A program made the translations under genes and the position numbers. This document shows positions 54,192-63,331 of a stretch of DNA of 64,000 bases, piece after piece (position 1 is the stretch's first letter; each line of letters starts with the position of its first letter). The stretch is from Pseudomonadota bacterium (GTDB lineage Bacteria; Desulfobacterota; Desulfovibrionia; Desulfovibrionales; Desulfovibrionaceae), in contig JAHIUW010000011.1 in the NCBI GenBank assembly GCA_018816865.1, positions 1 through 64,000 on the forward strand, in the 5' to 3' direction. Below the pieces are notes generated by a model. It saw only the letters and a list, made by a program, of their open reading frames with translations. It was not told where the DNA came from and did not search any database.

Positions 54192-55082
54192 CTACAGCTC
54201 CCCCTTGGCTTCCAGAACACGACGTCCGGGGCGCATGGCCTCGGCCACGGTCAGGGTCTGCATGGTCAGGGCCACATCGTGCACCCGGTGCACCCGCACC
54301 CCGCGCGAGGCCAGAACGGCGATGGCGGCCTGGGTGGCATTCTTGCGATCATCCACCTCCAGCCCCAGGAGCTTCCCGAACATGGACTTGTTGGACAAGC
54401 CCACGAACAGCGGCAGCCCCAGCGTACCGAAAGCCTCGATGCTGGACAGGATTTGCAGGTTGTGTTCCAGGGTCTTGCCGAAACCGATGCCCGGGTCGAT
54501 GACGATGTTGTCCTCGGGCAACCCCGCAGCGGTCAGCAGACGGATATGCTTCTCGAAAAAGGCGATGATCTCGTCGACCACGTTGGCGTAGCGCGGAGCG
54601 TCCTGCATCCTGCCGGGCCTTCCCGGGGAATGCATCAGCACATAACCGGGCTTGTACTGCGCCAACACGTCGATCATGGCCGGGTCGAACTGGCAGGCGG
54701 AGATGTCGTTGACGATGCTCGCCCCGGCCTGAAGGGCCGCAGCGGCCACTTCGGCCTTGTAGGTATCCACGGACACGGCGACCTCGTCACCCTCGGCGCG
54801 AATGCCGGAGCAAAGCCCCTGGATAACGGGCAGCACCCTCGCCAACTCCTGTTCGGCGCTGACAGCCTTGGCATAGGGCCTAGTGGACTCGCCGCCCACG
54901 TCCAGAACCATGGCCCCCTCGCGGATCAACCGCAAGCCGTGGGCCACAGCGTCAAGGGCGAGATCGTGGTGCCCGCCATCAAAAAAGGAATCCGGCGTGA
55001 CGTTGACGATGCCGACAACGAAAAAGGGGGCAGGGCCAAGGACCCTGCCTCCTGTGAGATTCCATAGAACGCGATCTTGCAT
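54192..55082 (-). CDS. folP: Dihydropteroate synthase
   Basis: The 296-residue TIM-barrel enzyme joins p-aminobenzoate to 6-hydroxymethyl-dihydropterin diphosphate in folate synthesis. The conserved segments are VGIVNVTPDSFFDGG, VLDVGGESTRPYA, VSVDTYKAEVA, IVNDISAC, IVIDPGIGFGKTLEHNL and the final GVRVHRVHDV. It sits between ftsH and cdaA, the ftsH-folP pairing common in proteobacteria. Nothing suggests loss of activity. Confidence 0.95.
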   Translation of the reverse strand: MQDRVLWNLTGGRVLGPAPFFVVGIVNVTPDSFFDGGHHDLALDAVAHGLRLIREGAMVLDVGGESTRPYAKAVSAEQELARVLPVIQGLCSGIRAEGDEVAVSVDTYKAEVAAAALQAGASIVNDISACQFDPAMIDVLAQYKPGYVLMHSPGRPGRMQDAPRYANVVDEIIAFFEKHIRLLTAAGLPEDNIVIDPGIGFGKTLEHNLQILSSIEAFGTLGLPLFVGLSNKSMFGKLLGLEVDDRKNATQAAIAVLASRGVRVHRVHDVALTMQTLTVAEAMRPGRRVLEAKGEL

Positions 55083-55097
55083 GATTCGATCCCGGTC

Positions 55098-57107
55098 CTA
55101 ATTGTCCTTTTTCACTGGTTCGTCCTCGGGCTCCAGCTTGAAGTCCAGGCCATCGGCCCCGTGCTCATCGCCCTCCTGGGCCTCGACCACGTCCAGGTCA
55201 CCGTCCATGACCTTCTTGAACAGGCCCTTGCCATCGGGCGCATCCGTCGGTGCCAAGGGAGGCTGACCAGGGACGGGGGATGCGGACACGCCGCCCCCTA
55301 CACCGTTGGCAGGCGGCAGATCCTTGCCCTCCAGGAGCAGGCCAAGTTCGTCGCCGGTGATGGTCTCGCGCTCCAGCAGAGCCTCGGCCACACGGTGCAG
55401 CTTGTCCAGATTCTCTCCCAGAATCACGGTGGCGCGCTTCTCACCCTCAAGCACGAAACGCCGGACTTCGGAGTCGACCATATGTGCGGTCTCTTCGCTG
55501 TGGACCTTGGCCCGGCCCATCTCGCGACCCAGGAAGACGTTTTCGTCCTTCTCGGCCATGGACAACGGACCCAGGACCTCGCTCATGCCCCACTGGGTGA
55601 CCATGGCGCGGGCCAGTTCCGTCGCCTTTTCGATATCGTTGGAGGCACCATTGGTACGCTGGTCGAAGACGAGTTTCTCAGCCACTCGTCCGGCCAGGGC
55701 CACGGCAATCCGCGCCTCGCAGTAATCTCGGGAATAATTGAAACGATCATCCTCGGGCAGCTGCATCATCAGACCCAGCGCCCTGCCACGGGGGATGATG
55801 GTCACCTTGTGCACGGGGTCGGTGCCTGGCGTCATGTTGGCGACAATGGCGTGGCCTGCCTCATGGAAGGCGGTGGTGCGCTTCTGGTCATCGGTCATGA
55901 TCAGGCTGCGGCGTTCCTTACCCATCAGGACCTTGTCCTTGGCGGTCTCGAAATCCACCATCTCTACCTTGTCCTGGCCCAGCTTGGCGGCCTGGAGCGC
56001 GGCCTCGTTCACGAGGTTCTCCAGATCGGCGCCCGAGAAGCCAGGGGTCCCGCGGGCGATGACCTGGGTATCCACATTGGGACTGAGCGGGGTGCGTCGG
56101 GTATGCACATCCAGGATGCGCTTTCTGCCGCGCAGGTCCGGGGTGGGCACCACCACCTGACGGTCGAATCGGCCAGGGCGCATCAGCGCCGGGTCCAGCA
56201 CGTCCGGACGGTTGGTGGCCGCGATGAGGATAACACCCTCGTTGGACTCGAAGCCATCCATCTCCACCAGCAGCTGATTCAAGGTCTGCTCGCGTTCATC
56301 ATGTCCGCCGCCCAGGCCCGCACCACGCTGGCGGCCCACGGCGTCGATCTCGTCGATGAAGATCAGGCAGGGGGCGTTCTTCTTGCCCTGGATGAACAAA
56401 TCACGCACACGGGACGCGCCCACGCCCACGAACATCTCCACAAAGTCGGAACCGGAAATGGAAAAGAATGGCACCCCGGCCTCGCCGGCAACGGCGCGCG
56501 CCAGCAGGGTCTTTCCCGTGCCCGGAGGGCCCACCAGCAGCACACCCTTGGGGATGCGTCCGCCCAGGCGGGTGAAGCGGCGAGGGTCGGAGAGGAAATC
56601 AACGATCTCGGAGAGCTCCTCCTTGGCCTCGTCCACGCCCGCCACGTCCTCAAAGGTAATCTTGGTCTGGTCCTGGGTGATCATCTTGGCCCTGGAGCGG
56701 CCGAAGCTCATGGCCTTGCCCCCGCCAGACTGCATCTGGCGCATAAAAAAGATCCAGACGCCGATGAGCAGCAGCATGGGGAACCAGGACAAGAGAAGGG
56801 TCATGTACCAGGGCGAATCCTCGTTGGGCTCGGCCGTGACCTGCACGCCGCGATCCACAAGCTTGTTCACCAGGCCCGGGTCATTGGGGGCATAGCTGGA
56901 AAAACGTTGTCCATCGCGGGTCTGACCGAAGATGTTCTGCCCCTGGATGGTGACTTCTTCCACCCCGCCCTTCTCCACGCTTTGCAGAAACTCGGTGTAG
57001 CTCATGCGCATCTGGGGCTGCGGGGGCTGATTGAACAGGTTGAACAGGACGACCATGACCAAGGAGATGGCCGCCCAAAGGAACAGGTTCCTTGCAAAAT
57101 TATTCAA
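55098..57107 (-). CDS. ftsH: ATP-dependent zinc metalloprotease FtsH
   Basis: The 669-residue membrane protease has two N-terminal spans (about 5-23 and 102-122) around a periplasmic domain. An AAA module follows, with Walker A GPPGTGKT, Walker [11 protein letters not shown], the pore loop and the second region of homology ([22 protein letters not shown]). A zinc protease carries HEAGH and the third ligand downstream. Compared with E. coli the C-terminus has an extra acidic, Gly/Pro-rich tail of about 50-60 residues. It degrades membrane and short-lived proteins such as LpxC homologues. It heads the leftward cluster, with a sigma-70-type promoter upstream. Confidence 0.95.
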   Translation of the reverse strand: MNNFARNLFLWAAISLVMVVLFNLFNQPPQPQMRMSYTEFLQSVEKGGVEEVTIQGQNIFGQTRDGQRFSSYAPNDPGLVNKLVDRGVQVTAEPNEDSPWYMTLLLSWFPMLLLIGVWIFFMRQMQSGGGKAMSFGRSRAKMITQDQTKITFEDVAGVDEAKEELSEIVDFLSDPRRFTRLGGRIPKGVLLVGPPGTGKTLLARAVAGEAGVPFFSISGSDFVEMFVGVGASRVRDLFIQGKKNAPCLIFIDEIDAVGRQRGAGLGGGHDEREQTLNQLLVEMDGFESNEGVILIAATNRPDVLDPALMRPGRFDRQVVVPTPDLRGRKRILDVHTRRTPLSPNVDTQVIARGTPGFSGADLENLVNEAALQAAKLGQDKVEMVDFETAKDKVLMGKERRSLIMTDDQKRTTAFHEAGHAIVANMTPGTDPVHKVTIIPRGRALGLMMQLPEDDRFNYSRDYCEARIAVALAGRVAEKLVFDQRTNGASNDIEKATELARAMVTQWGMSEVLGPLSMAEKDENVFLGREMGRAKVHSEETAHMVDSEVRRFVLEGEKRATVILGENLDKLHRVAEALLERETITGDELGLLLEGKDLPPANGVGGGVSASPVPGQPPLAPTDAPDGKGLFKKVMDGDLDVVEAQEGDEHGADGLDFKLEPEDEPVKKDN

Positions 57108-57162
57108 GGTAAGACTCCTCTATAAGGTCCGTGATTACGGCAGTTTTTCGCAGCATGTCGGG

Positions 57163-57191
57163 AGTATAAGGCCCGGTGGTCCCGCAGGCAA
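57163..57191 (-). promoter_or_regulatory. Sigma-70-type promoter for ftsH
   Basis: On the leftward strand TTGCCT (57191-57186) and TATACT (57168-57163) are 17 bases apart, about 55 bases before the ftsH start. The leader is short, and no attenuator is evident. Confidence 0.65.
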
Positions 57192-57369
57192 TGACAAGAG
57201 CGGCGATTTTTACAACTTTTCACACCGGGTTTGATTATCATCTCAAAATATCATAGGCCCCGCGGCCTGTCCACGAATGAGGGCCCCCGCGGTGCCGAAA
57301 CGTGAGCAGGGTTGTGACGGTTGCAGTCAGGTGCTATTGTTGATACTTCCCCTTCTCGTAACATGGAAG

Positions 57370-57463
57370 GGAAGCGTTTCGTCACCGGTGTGGCGCCTGG
57401 TCTTCAAAACCAGTGGGCGGGTTAATCCCCGTTGGTAGGTTCGACCCCTATACGCTTCCGCCA
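57370..57463 (+). tRNA. selC: Selenocysteine tRNA (anticodon TCA)
   Basis: The 94-base gene has an eight-base-pair acceptor stem (GGAAGCGT 57370-57377 with ACGCTTCC 57452-57459), a long extra arm, the anticodon loop CTTCAAA inside CTGGT/ACCAG, the T loop TTCGACC and an encoded CCA end. These are the marks of bacterial tRNA-Sec, which reads UGA when SelB and a SECIS hairpin are present. Possible -35/-10 elements lie at about 57325-57355 but are weak. The organism therefore makes selenoproteins, as many sulfate reducers do. Confidence 0.96.
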
Positions 57464-57476
57464 CCCTCAAACGATC

Positions 57477-57514
57477 AAGGCCGCCCCCGGAATCCGGGAG
57501 TCGGCCTTTTCTTT
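57477..57514 (+). terminator. Terminator of selC
   Basis: AAGGCCG (57477-57483) pairs with CGGCCTT (57502-57508), with an inner CCCGG-AAT-CCGGG helix, followed by TTCTTT. Confidence 0.82.
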
Positions 57515-57553
57515 GCCGTTCGGCGGGTCTCGAAACGTGAACAACCAGGCGGG

Positions 57554-58822
57554 TCAGGCAGAAGCCGGACAAGACGGAGGCGCGCCCTCGGCAATCCCAT
57601 TCCCCGCCAAGGCGGCCCTGTAGACCGCCGTCACCTCCCCAGGCTGCTTGCCGAGATACTTGTTGATCTCCATGAATCTCCTGGCCCTGACCTCGGGGTC
57701 AGTCAGCAATTTCCGATATTGCCTCAGAAAATCGAAACACTGGGTGGCGATCTGCGGCTGCCCAGACTTGCCCGCGCACAGAGCCAAGGCCCGCAGCGAC
57801 TCCATGGATGGACAGAGATTATGCTGCAACAGACGAATTTCAGTCGCCTCGGGCCAGTTCCCAGCGGCCTCAAAGGCCCCGGCCAACAGATTATACCCAT
57901 GGTTCCACAAGGGTTCCAACTGGAGCAGTTCCCAAATCCCCTGAAGATCCAGCCCCTCCCCCGCAATGAGCGCAAGTTCATTGGCACGAGCCTCAGGCAA
58001 CACGGCGTGGGCATCGAACCAGGGGGTGACATCAAGCTTGTAGCCCGCGAGCTGCAGGTGCTTGTGCATATCCGAAACGATCTCGTCCCCGCAGCGCTCG
58101 GCAAAGCGCTCGCTGTTCGCATCGTCAGCGTCGAACCGCCCCTCCGACTGGGATTCATAATGCAGGACCCGCGAATCCGTGATGCACGACAGGCTCTTCC
58201 CTTGGCGCCGAATCGCCAGAGACAGCTCAAGGTCCTCAAACCCATTAACATATCCGACGTCAAACCCCCCGACATCAAGGAAAAGCGACCTCGGGAGCAT
58301 CATGGCGGCCGCATTCATCGCCTGAAGCTGGCGCGGTTGCGAGATGACGGGATGATTTTCAGGGAAATACTGAAAGAGGTGCTCGACCTGCTGAATAGGA
58401 CTGAACGTCACACCCAGATGCTGCACACGTCTCGTCTCAGGATACAAGAGCAGTGGCCCCACCCCGCCAAGATCGTGTTGCACGTCAAAGGCATGAAGCA
58501 GGGGGTCCAGCCAGCCCTGTTCAAGAGTCGTGTCATTATTGAGAAAAAAAACATAATCGGCTGAGATCAACTCCGCTCCTGCATTGCATGCCGGGCCAAA
58601 GTTGATGTTCACATCGAAATGTTCATAGTGAAACCTGTCTCCAAAAATAGATCCACCTACAGCTGGACAAGCTTTCTGCGTATGATCGCTGGAGCCATTA
58701 TCCACAACAACGACACCCACGGACTCATCAGAGCAAGTTTCAGCGATTGAATACAGGCATTTCTCTGTAAAATCCCAGGCGTTAAATACTGGAACAACAA
58801 TTCCAACACGAAATTCATTCAC
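57554..58822 (-). CDS. Family 2 glycosyltransferase
   Basis: GTG 58822 (MNEFRVGIVVPVFNAWDF) follows GGGGAAG and is preferred over the upstream ATG ATG, giving 422 residues. The GT-A domain has VVVDNGSSDHT, then NFGPACNAGAELISADYVFFLNNDTTLEQGWLDPLL with the DxD-equivalent NNDT, and GFEDLELSLAIRRQG. The C-terminal half (about 255-420) is helical and TPR-like (LLQLEPLWNHGYNLLAGAFEAAGNWPEATEIRLLQ). Such enzymes add sugars to surface polysaccharide or protein. No sugar-polymer cluster surrounds it. Confidence 0.85.
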   Translation of the reverse strand: MNEFRVGIVVPVFNAWDFTEKCLYSIAETCSDESVGVVVVDNGSSDHTQKACPAVGGSIFGDRFHYEHFDVNINFGPACNAGAELISADYVFFLNNDTTLEQGWLDPLLHAFDVQHDLGGVGPLLLYPETRRVQHLGVTFSPIQQVEHLFQYFPENHPVISQPRQLQAMNAAAMMLPRSLFLDVGGFDVGYVNGFEDLELSLAIRRQGKSLSCITDSRVLHYESQSEGRFDADDANSERFAERCGDEIVSDMHKHLQLAGYKLDVTPWFDAHAVLPEARANELALIAGEGLDLQGIWELLQLEPLWNHGYNLLAGAFEAAGNWPEATEIRLLQHNLCPSMESLRALALCAGKSGQPQIATQCFDFLRQYRKLLTDPEVRARRFMEINKYLGKQPGEVTAVYRAALAGNGIAEGAPPSCPASA

Positions 58823-59216
58823 AACAACTTCCCCACCATACATCAATGATCAACGTCAACAACATAACAACTAGTCATATTGACGTCATTGATAACTGCG
58901 CACATCATTACAAGCCACACCCCTTGCTCATGGCGAATCCAGAGACATCCCTACAACGCGCCTGGCTGCAGTTATTACCTTGTAAAGTCCAATGAATTTC
59001 GCCTTGCAAATATGTGTCCATTCTCGTCCATCAGCTGTGTGGCACTGACCACCCTCGGTAGGTTCCTGTCCGATTCAGACTGACCCACCGTGTGAGGCCG
59101 GCAGCACGCAGTTGTAGTTCCCATCTGGTGCCTAGGGCACCTTTGGCTGCCTTCTTGCCCAAATGACACCGACCACCTATACAATAGGGCCTGAACCCCT
59201 AATCGGAGGAGACACG
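58823..59216. other. Divergent intergenic region; AT-rich near the glycosyltransferase
   Basis: About 390 bases separate two divergent genes. The left part is AT-rich (about 58823-58920) and probably holds the glycosyltransferase promoter. The right end has the alcohol dehydrogenase promoter (separate entry). No gene, repeat or RNA is recognised in between. Confidence 0.45.
59155..59183 (+). promoter_or_regulatory. Sigma-70-type promoter for the alcohol dehydrogenase
   Basis: TTGCCC (59155-59160) and TATACA (59178-59183) are 17 bases apart. The start codon lies 34 bases after the -10 element, with a CGGAGGAG ribosome binding site between. Confidence 0.65.
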
Positions 59217-60398
59217 ATGAACAACTTCACCTTCCATATCCCCACCCAGGTCCATTTCGGCGTGGGTCAGATCAAGTCCTTGGCCGGGGCCTTGAAGGCC
59301 CACGGTGCCACCCGTGTACTGCTGGCCTTTGGTGGCGGCTCCATCAAAAAATACGGCGCCTACGATGACGTGGTGCGCGAGTTGAACAACGCGAAGCTGC
59401 CCTTTGTGGAACTTTCCGGCATCCAGCCCAACCCCCGCGTGGAGAGTGTGCGCCAGGGCATCGCCCTGATCCGCGACAATGCCCTGGACTTCATCCTGGC
59501 CGTGGGCGGCGGTTCGGTCATCGACTGCTGCAAAGCCATCGCCGCAGGCGCGCCCTACACGAGCGGCGATGTCATGGACCTGCTCACGGGAAAGGCCACG
59601 GCCCAATCCGTCGTGCCCCTGGGCACGGTGCTGACGCTCGCGGCAACGGGCTCGGAACTGAACAACGGAGCGGTGATCACTGCCGGCGAAGACCACAAGA
59701 AGCTCGTACTGTTCCATCCTGGCATCTTCCCTCGCTTTTCCATCCTGGACCCGGCCTACACCGCCACCCTGCCTCCCAACCAGACTGCGGCCGGCGCAGC
59801 GGACATCCTGTGTCACCTGATGGAGCAGTACTTCAACCCCGCCCCCGGGACCCAGGTCCAGGACCGCATGAACGAGGGCCTGATGCGCGTGGTCCTGGAC
59901 AACGCGGAAAGGGCCCTGGCCGAGCCCGACAACCTGGAAGTGCGCGCCAACCTGCTCTGGGCCAGCTCCATGGCACTGGCAGGACTTCAGTTGATGCTGG
60001 GCAAGCCCATGCTCGGCTTCCCCATCCACTTCCTGGGCCACGAGCTGTCCAGCCTGAACGACATGACCCACGGCGTGTCCCTGGCACTGCTGACCCCTGC
60101 CTGGATGCACCTGGTGATGCGTGAGGCCCCGCAGAATATCGCCCCTCTGGCCGCCTTTGCGCGTAACGTCATGGACGTGACCGAAGCAGACGACCTGGCC
60201 GCCGCCGAGCAAGGCATCGTACGCCTGGAAGACTGGTACAAGCGCATCAACATGCCCGCCAATCTGCGCGCGACAGGCATTGCCGAAGACAAGCTCAGCC
60301 ATCTTGCGGAAAAGGTCATGGAAGGCCGTGAGCCCTTCGGACCGCTGCTGCCCATCAACGCGGATCGTGCCGAAACCATCTACAGGGAAGCCTTCTAG
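59217..60398 (+). CDS. Iron-containing alcohol dehydrogenase (YqhD/BdhA-like)
   Basis: The 393-residue protein belongs to the group III alcohol dehydrogenases, closest in pattern to NADPH-dependent YqhD and butanol dehydrogenases: HIPTQVHFGVGQIKSL at the start, the dinucleotide loop LAVGGGSVIDCCKAIAAG, TLAATGSELNNGAVIT, and the metal-binding AADILCHLMEQYFN and FPIHFLGHELSSLNDMTHGVSLA. It probably reduces aldehydes to alcohols (or the reverse), detoxifying them or balancing redox. ATG 59217 follows CGGAGGAG. A terminator follows. Confidence 0.92.
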   Translation: MNNFTFHIPTQVHFGVGQIKSLAGALKAHGATRVLLAFGGGSIKKYGAYDDVVRELNNAKLPFVELSGIQPNPRVESVRQGIALIRDNALDFILAVGGGSVIDCCKAIAAGAPYTSGDVMDLLTGKATAQSVVPLGTVLTLAATGSELNNGAVITAGEDHKKLVLFHPGIFPRFSILDPAYTATLPPNQTAAGAADILCHLMEQYFNPAPGTQVQDRMNEGLMRVVLDNAERALAEPDNLEVRANLLWASSMALAGLQLMLGKPMLGFPIHFLGHELSSLNDMTHGVSLALLTPAWMHLVMREAPQNIAPLAAFARNVMDVTEADDLAAAEQGIVRLEDWYKRINMPANLRATGIAEDKLSHLAEKVMEGREPFGPLLPINADRAETIYREAF

Positions 60399-60465
60399 GA
60401 TCGCCCTGCTCGGACTGAGATAGAGACACAGACCAGAACCAGTGCGACGCCCACGAAAACTACAA

Positions 60466-60500
60466 ACGGGGAGGAAGCCAAAGCTTCCTCCCCGTACTCA
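60466..60500. terminator. Terminator between the alcohol dehydrogenase gene and the GNAT remnant
   Basis: ACGGGGAGGAAGC (60466-60478) pairs with GCTTCCTCCCCGT (60483-60495). The T tract is stronger leftward (TTTGT) than rightward (ACTCATTATT), so it may end transcripts from both sides. Confidence 0.75.
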
Positions 60501-60561
60501 TTATTCAACCCATGAAAATCACGCGTAACGAATAGCCTACGCGTTGCTTACAGGCTTTAGG

Positions 60562-60939
60562 CTAGCACTCCTCCAACGGTTCACCACTTGGCTGGTCTTG
60601 GCTGAAGGCCCTATGAGGATTGATTTCTCCTGCTGGAGCCTCGCCCTTGAATGGCAAAGCCAGGACGTACTCAGCCGGGACATGCCCCCAGCTCAGGGCG
60701 TCCAGATTCTTGAATCCGAAACGCTTGTAGAATCCCGGGTCACCAACCAGCACCACCCCTGCTGCCCCGCTGGACCTCAACTGCGCGAGGGCCTCGCGGA
60801 TCAGGGCCGAACCGATGCCCTTGCCCTGCTGCGAGGGAAGGACTCCCACGGGACACGGGCTACGCTCGAAGGGCATCGAGGCAGGCGTTCCGGCAAACAA
60901 TGGGCAATCGGGTAAAGCGGGTGTACTCAAGAGGCGCAA
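60562..60939 (-). pseudogene. GNAT acetyltransferase remnant lacking its N-terminal half
   Basis: From about residue 30 onward this reads as the C-terminal part of a YhbS-like GNAT protein: PVGVLPSQQGKGIGSALIREAL (acetyl-CoA loop QGKGIG), GAAGVVLVGDPGFYKRFGF and PAEYVLALPF. The first 28 residues (Pro/Cys-rich) do not match the fold. The N-terminal sheet that should precede it (about 60-70 residues) is absent upstream. It is probably a degraded acetyltransferase gene. Confidence 0.65.
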
Positions 60940-61257
60940 CGCTAGACTCGCCCTCTGGAAGAGGCGTCACCATTGCTACTGGCGGGCGACCATGGAACAT
61001 GATTCGGCCCATGATTTGCTCAACGCAAACCTTGCGCGCATGCCGTCTAGCGGCTCATGCCCTCGCCGGCACCCTGGCGCGCAAGATCCAATAATATGAA
61101 AAACATCCATATCCTGTTGTGGAATTGTTGTTGCATCCGCATACTCAGGCTAAAAAACCGCGTCAAGGGGTGACAGCAAAGGGACGAACAGCCCGGCTCT
61201 CATTTCAAAAATCGGGATCTCCGGGTCTGCCTTGCATGGCCTAATCAGCTATCCGAC

Positions 61258-61285
61258 TTGACTCCACCGCCATCCTGATTATATC
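61258..61285 (+). promoter_or_regulatory. Sigma-70-type promoter for infA
   Basis: TTGACT (61258-61263) and TATATC (61280-61285) are 16 bases apart, giving a leader of about 60 bases before the infA start. Confidence 0.65.
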
Positions 61286-61353
61286 CATGCACACCCGCAA
61301 CCGTGCGTTGCATGGAAAAAACAGCGGGTCTGACCGTCATTGATGGAGGATTC

Positions 61354-61572
61354 ATGGCCAAGGAAGAAGCAATTGAAGTTCAGGGCACCGTCGAAGAAGC
61401 GCTGCCCAACGCTACGTTCCGAGTCAAACTCGAGAACGATCACGAAGTGCTGGCACACATTTCAGGGAAGATGCGCAAGTTCCGCATCCGTGTGCTGCCC
61501 GGCGACAAGGTCACGGTGGAGCTTTCCCCCTACGACCTGACCCGCGGCCGCATCACCTACCGCCCGCGCTAA
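61354..61572 (+). CDS. infA: Translation initiation factor IF-1
   Basis: The start at 61354 ([19 protein letters not shown]) follows TGGAGGA and gives 72 residues, the standard length. The S1/OB-fold sequence is complete: [53 protein letters not shown]-1 binds the ribosomal A site and helps IF-2 and IF-3 during initiation. It is a single-gene unit. A palindromic repeat lies between the stop and its terminator. Confidence 0.97.
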   Translation: MAKEEAIEVQGTVEEALPNATFRVKLENDHEVLAHISGKMRKFRIRVLPGDKVTVELSPYDLTRGRITYRPR

Positions 61573-61606
61573 TTCGACGACGCCTTCCGATACAAAAGCC
61601 CTTATT

Positions 61607-61733
61607 CCAGGCTGATCAAAGATAGCCAGATGTAAGGCACCAAAAAAGTTCAAGCTCGCCGCGTATCCAGACATACGAAAGAGTTTGAACTTTTTGCAGT
61701 AACAAAACAGATGACTGTTTTTGATCTGCCTGG
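61607..61733. repeat. Palindromic repeat unit (copy E) between infA and its terminator
   Basis: The outer inverted repeat is CCAGGCTGATCAAAgA (61607-61622) against TTTTTGATCTGCCTGG (61718-61733). Inside, AAAAAGTTCAA (61643-61653) pairs with TTGAACTTTTT (61685-61695), and an inner CGTAT/ATACG stem (61662-61666, 61673-61677) lies across an asymmetric loop. AGGCAC before and GCAGTAAC after match the flanks of the other copies. Confidence 0.85.
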
Positions 61734-61759
61734 AACGCAGCCTTGATGCGTCCAGAGAC

Positions 61760-61800
61760 AAAAGCGCGCCCCGGTTTTCCGGAGCGCGCTTTGTTTATTT
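61760..61800. terminator. Terminator downstream of infA
   Basis: AAAGCGCGC..CCGG (from 61761) pairs with CCGG..GCGCGCTTT (to 61792) with one mismatch and a TTTT loop, followed by GTTTATTTATT. The leftward reading also has a TTTT run, so it may be bidirectional. Confidence 0.88.
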
Positions 61801-61820
61801 ATTATAAACTCTTGCCTCAT

Positions 61821-61943
61821 AGACCGGCATAGGGCTGCCGGATGCGAGGCGCAAAAACGGCGCAGGCTCGCCGTGTATTCAAACATACTCAAGAGTCTGT
61901 GCCGTTTGCAGCAACGATGCAGACGGTAGCCCAAGGCCGGTCT
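61821..61943. repeat. Palindromic repeat unit (copy F) reaching the argH stop codon
   Basis: The outer arms AGACCGGCATAGGGCTGCCG (61821-61840) and CGGTAGCCCAAGGCCGGTCT (61924-61943) are complementary with a few mismatches. The inner hairpin is AAACGGCGCAG (61855-61865) with CTGTGCCGTTT (61897-61907) and GTAT/ATAC at the tip. AGGCGCAA before and GCAGCAACG after are the shared flanks. The last base of the unit is the first base of the argH stop codon complement. Confidence 0.85.
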
Positions 61944-63331
61944 TACTCCAAGGAGTCCAGCCAGGTGGTCAGGTCACTGATCTGCCGGTCCACCGAATTC
62001 GGGCCGGTGCCGCCGGGGGCCTCACGGCGCGCCACGGCGGTCTCGTACTTCAGCGTCTCCATGACATCCTGATCTATCAATGCCGAGAATGAGCGAAGCT
62101 CATCCAGGGACAGGTCTTCCAGGCCCTTGCCCGCGCGCTCGGCATAGCCCACGGCAGCCCCGGAGACGTGGTGCGCCTCGCGGAACGGCAAACCCTTGCC
62201 CACCAGATAATCCGCCAGCTCGGTGGCGTTCAGGAAACCCTTGGACAGGGCCGCACGCATGGCGTCCGCGTTGAACCCTGTCTCCTGCAGCATGTCGGCC
62301 ATGATGGACAGCGAGGCCCGCACCGTGCGGTCGGCGTCGAAGAACGGTTCCTTGTCCTCCTGCATGTCGCGATTGTAGGCCAGGGGCAGGCCCTTGACCA
62401 AGGTCAGCAGAGTGGTCAGGGAACCATAGACCCGGCCGGTCTTGCCGCGCATCAGCTCGGCCACGTCGGGATTCTTCTTCTGGGGCATGATGGACGACCC
62501 GGTGGTGAAGGCATCAGGCAGAGCCACAAAGCCAAAGGCGGGGTTGGCCCAGATGATGATCTCCTCGCACAGGCGCGAGAGATGGGCCATGATCAGCGTG
62601 GCGTCAAACACGGCCTCGATGGCGAAATCGCGGTCGGAAACGGCATCCAGAGAATTGGCAAAGGCCCCGTCCATGCCCAGTTCCTCGGCCACAGAGGCCG
62701 GGTCCAGGGGATAGGTGGTGCCCGCCAGGGCCGCCGCTCCCAGAGGGGAGATGCGGGTCCGCCCTGCGCAGTCGCCCGCGCGCTGATGGTCACGCTTGAA
62801 CATCTGGGCGTAGGCCAGCAGATGATGCGCCAGGGACACGGGCTGGGCGGGCTGGAAATGAGTGCAACCGGGCAACAGGACCGCACGGTTTTCGTGGGCC
62901 TTGTCCACCAGCACGGAGACCAGCGCGGCCAACAGGTCACGCCACTCGTCCAGACGGCGCGCCACGTGCAGCCTGAAGTCCAGGCCGACCTGGTCGTTGC
63001 GCGAACGCCCGGTGTGCAGCTTGCCCCCCAGGGGGCCGATGATCTCGGTCAGACGCGACTCGATGTTCATGTGCACGTCTTCCAACTCGCGCCGCCAGAC
63101 GAACTCGCCCGACTCGATCTCGTCGCGCACCCGGCCAAGACCCACGACGATGGCCTCGGCCTCGTCGCTGGTCAGCACTCCCTGGCGCGCCAGCATGCGG
63201 GCGTGGGCCATGGACCCCTGGATGTCCTCTTCGAACAGGACCCGGTCAAAGCTTTGGGACTCGGTGTATTCCTCCACCGAGGAAGCGGTGCCCTCTGCAA
63301 AGCGCCCGCCCCACATCTTCTTGTCGGCCAT
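61943..63331 (-). CDS. argH: Argininosuccinate lyase
   Basis: The 462-residue enzyme splits argininosuccinate to arginine and fumarate. The superfamily signature [20 protein letters not shown] is intact. Others are [29 protein letters not shown] at the start, [32 protein letters not shown] with the catalytic His, and [11 protein letters not shown]. It starts one base before the argG stop ends upstream, so argG-argH form a leftward arginine operon. Confidence 0.96.
   Translation of the reverse strand: MADKKMWGGRFAEGTASSVEEYTESQSFDRVLFEEDIQGSMAHARMLARQGVLTSDEAEAIVVGLGRVRDEIESGEFVWRRELEDVHMNIESRLTEIIGPLGGKLHTGRSRNDQVGLDFRLHVARRLDEWRDLLAALVSVLVDKAHENRAVLLPGCTHFQPAQPVSLAHHLLAYAQMFKRDHQRAGDCAGRTRISPLGAAALAGTTYPLDPASVAEELGMDGAFANSLDAVSDRDFAIEAVFDATLIMAHLSRLCEEIIIWANPAFGFVALPDAFTTGSSIMPQKKNPDVAELMRGKTGRVYGSLTTLLTLVKGLPLAYNRDMQEDKEPFFDADRTVRASLSIMADMLQETGFNADAMRAALSKGFLNATELADYLVGKGLPFREAHHVSGAAVGYAERAGKGLEDLSLDELRSFSALIDQDVMETLKYETAVARREAPGGTGPNSVDRQISDLTTWLDSLE

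Noticed and set aside
55077-57125. A 682-codon rightward open frame
   Set aside because: It is an antisense shadow of ftsH, with no ribosome binding site and His/Gly/Leu-rich composition.
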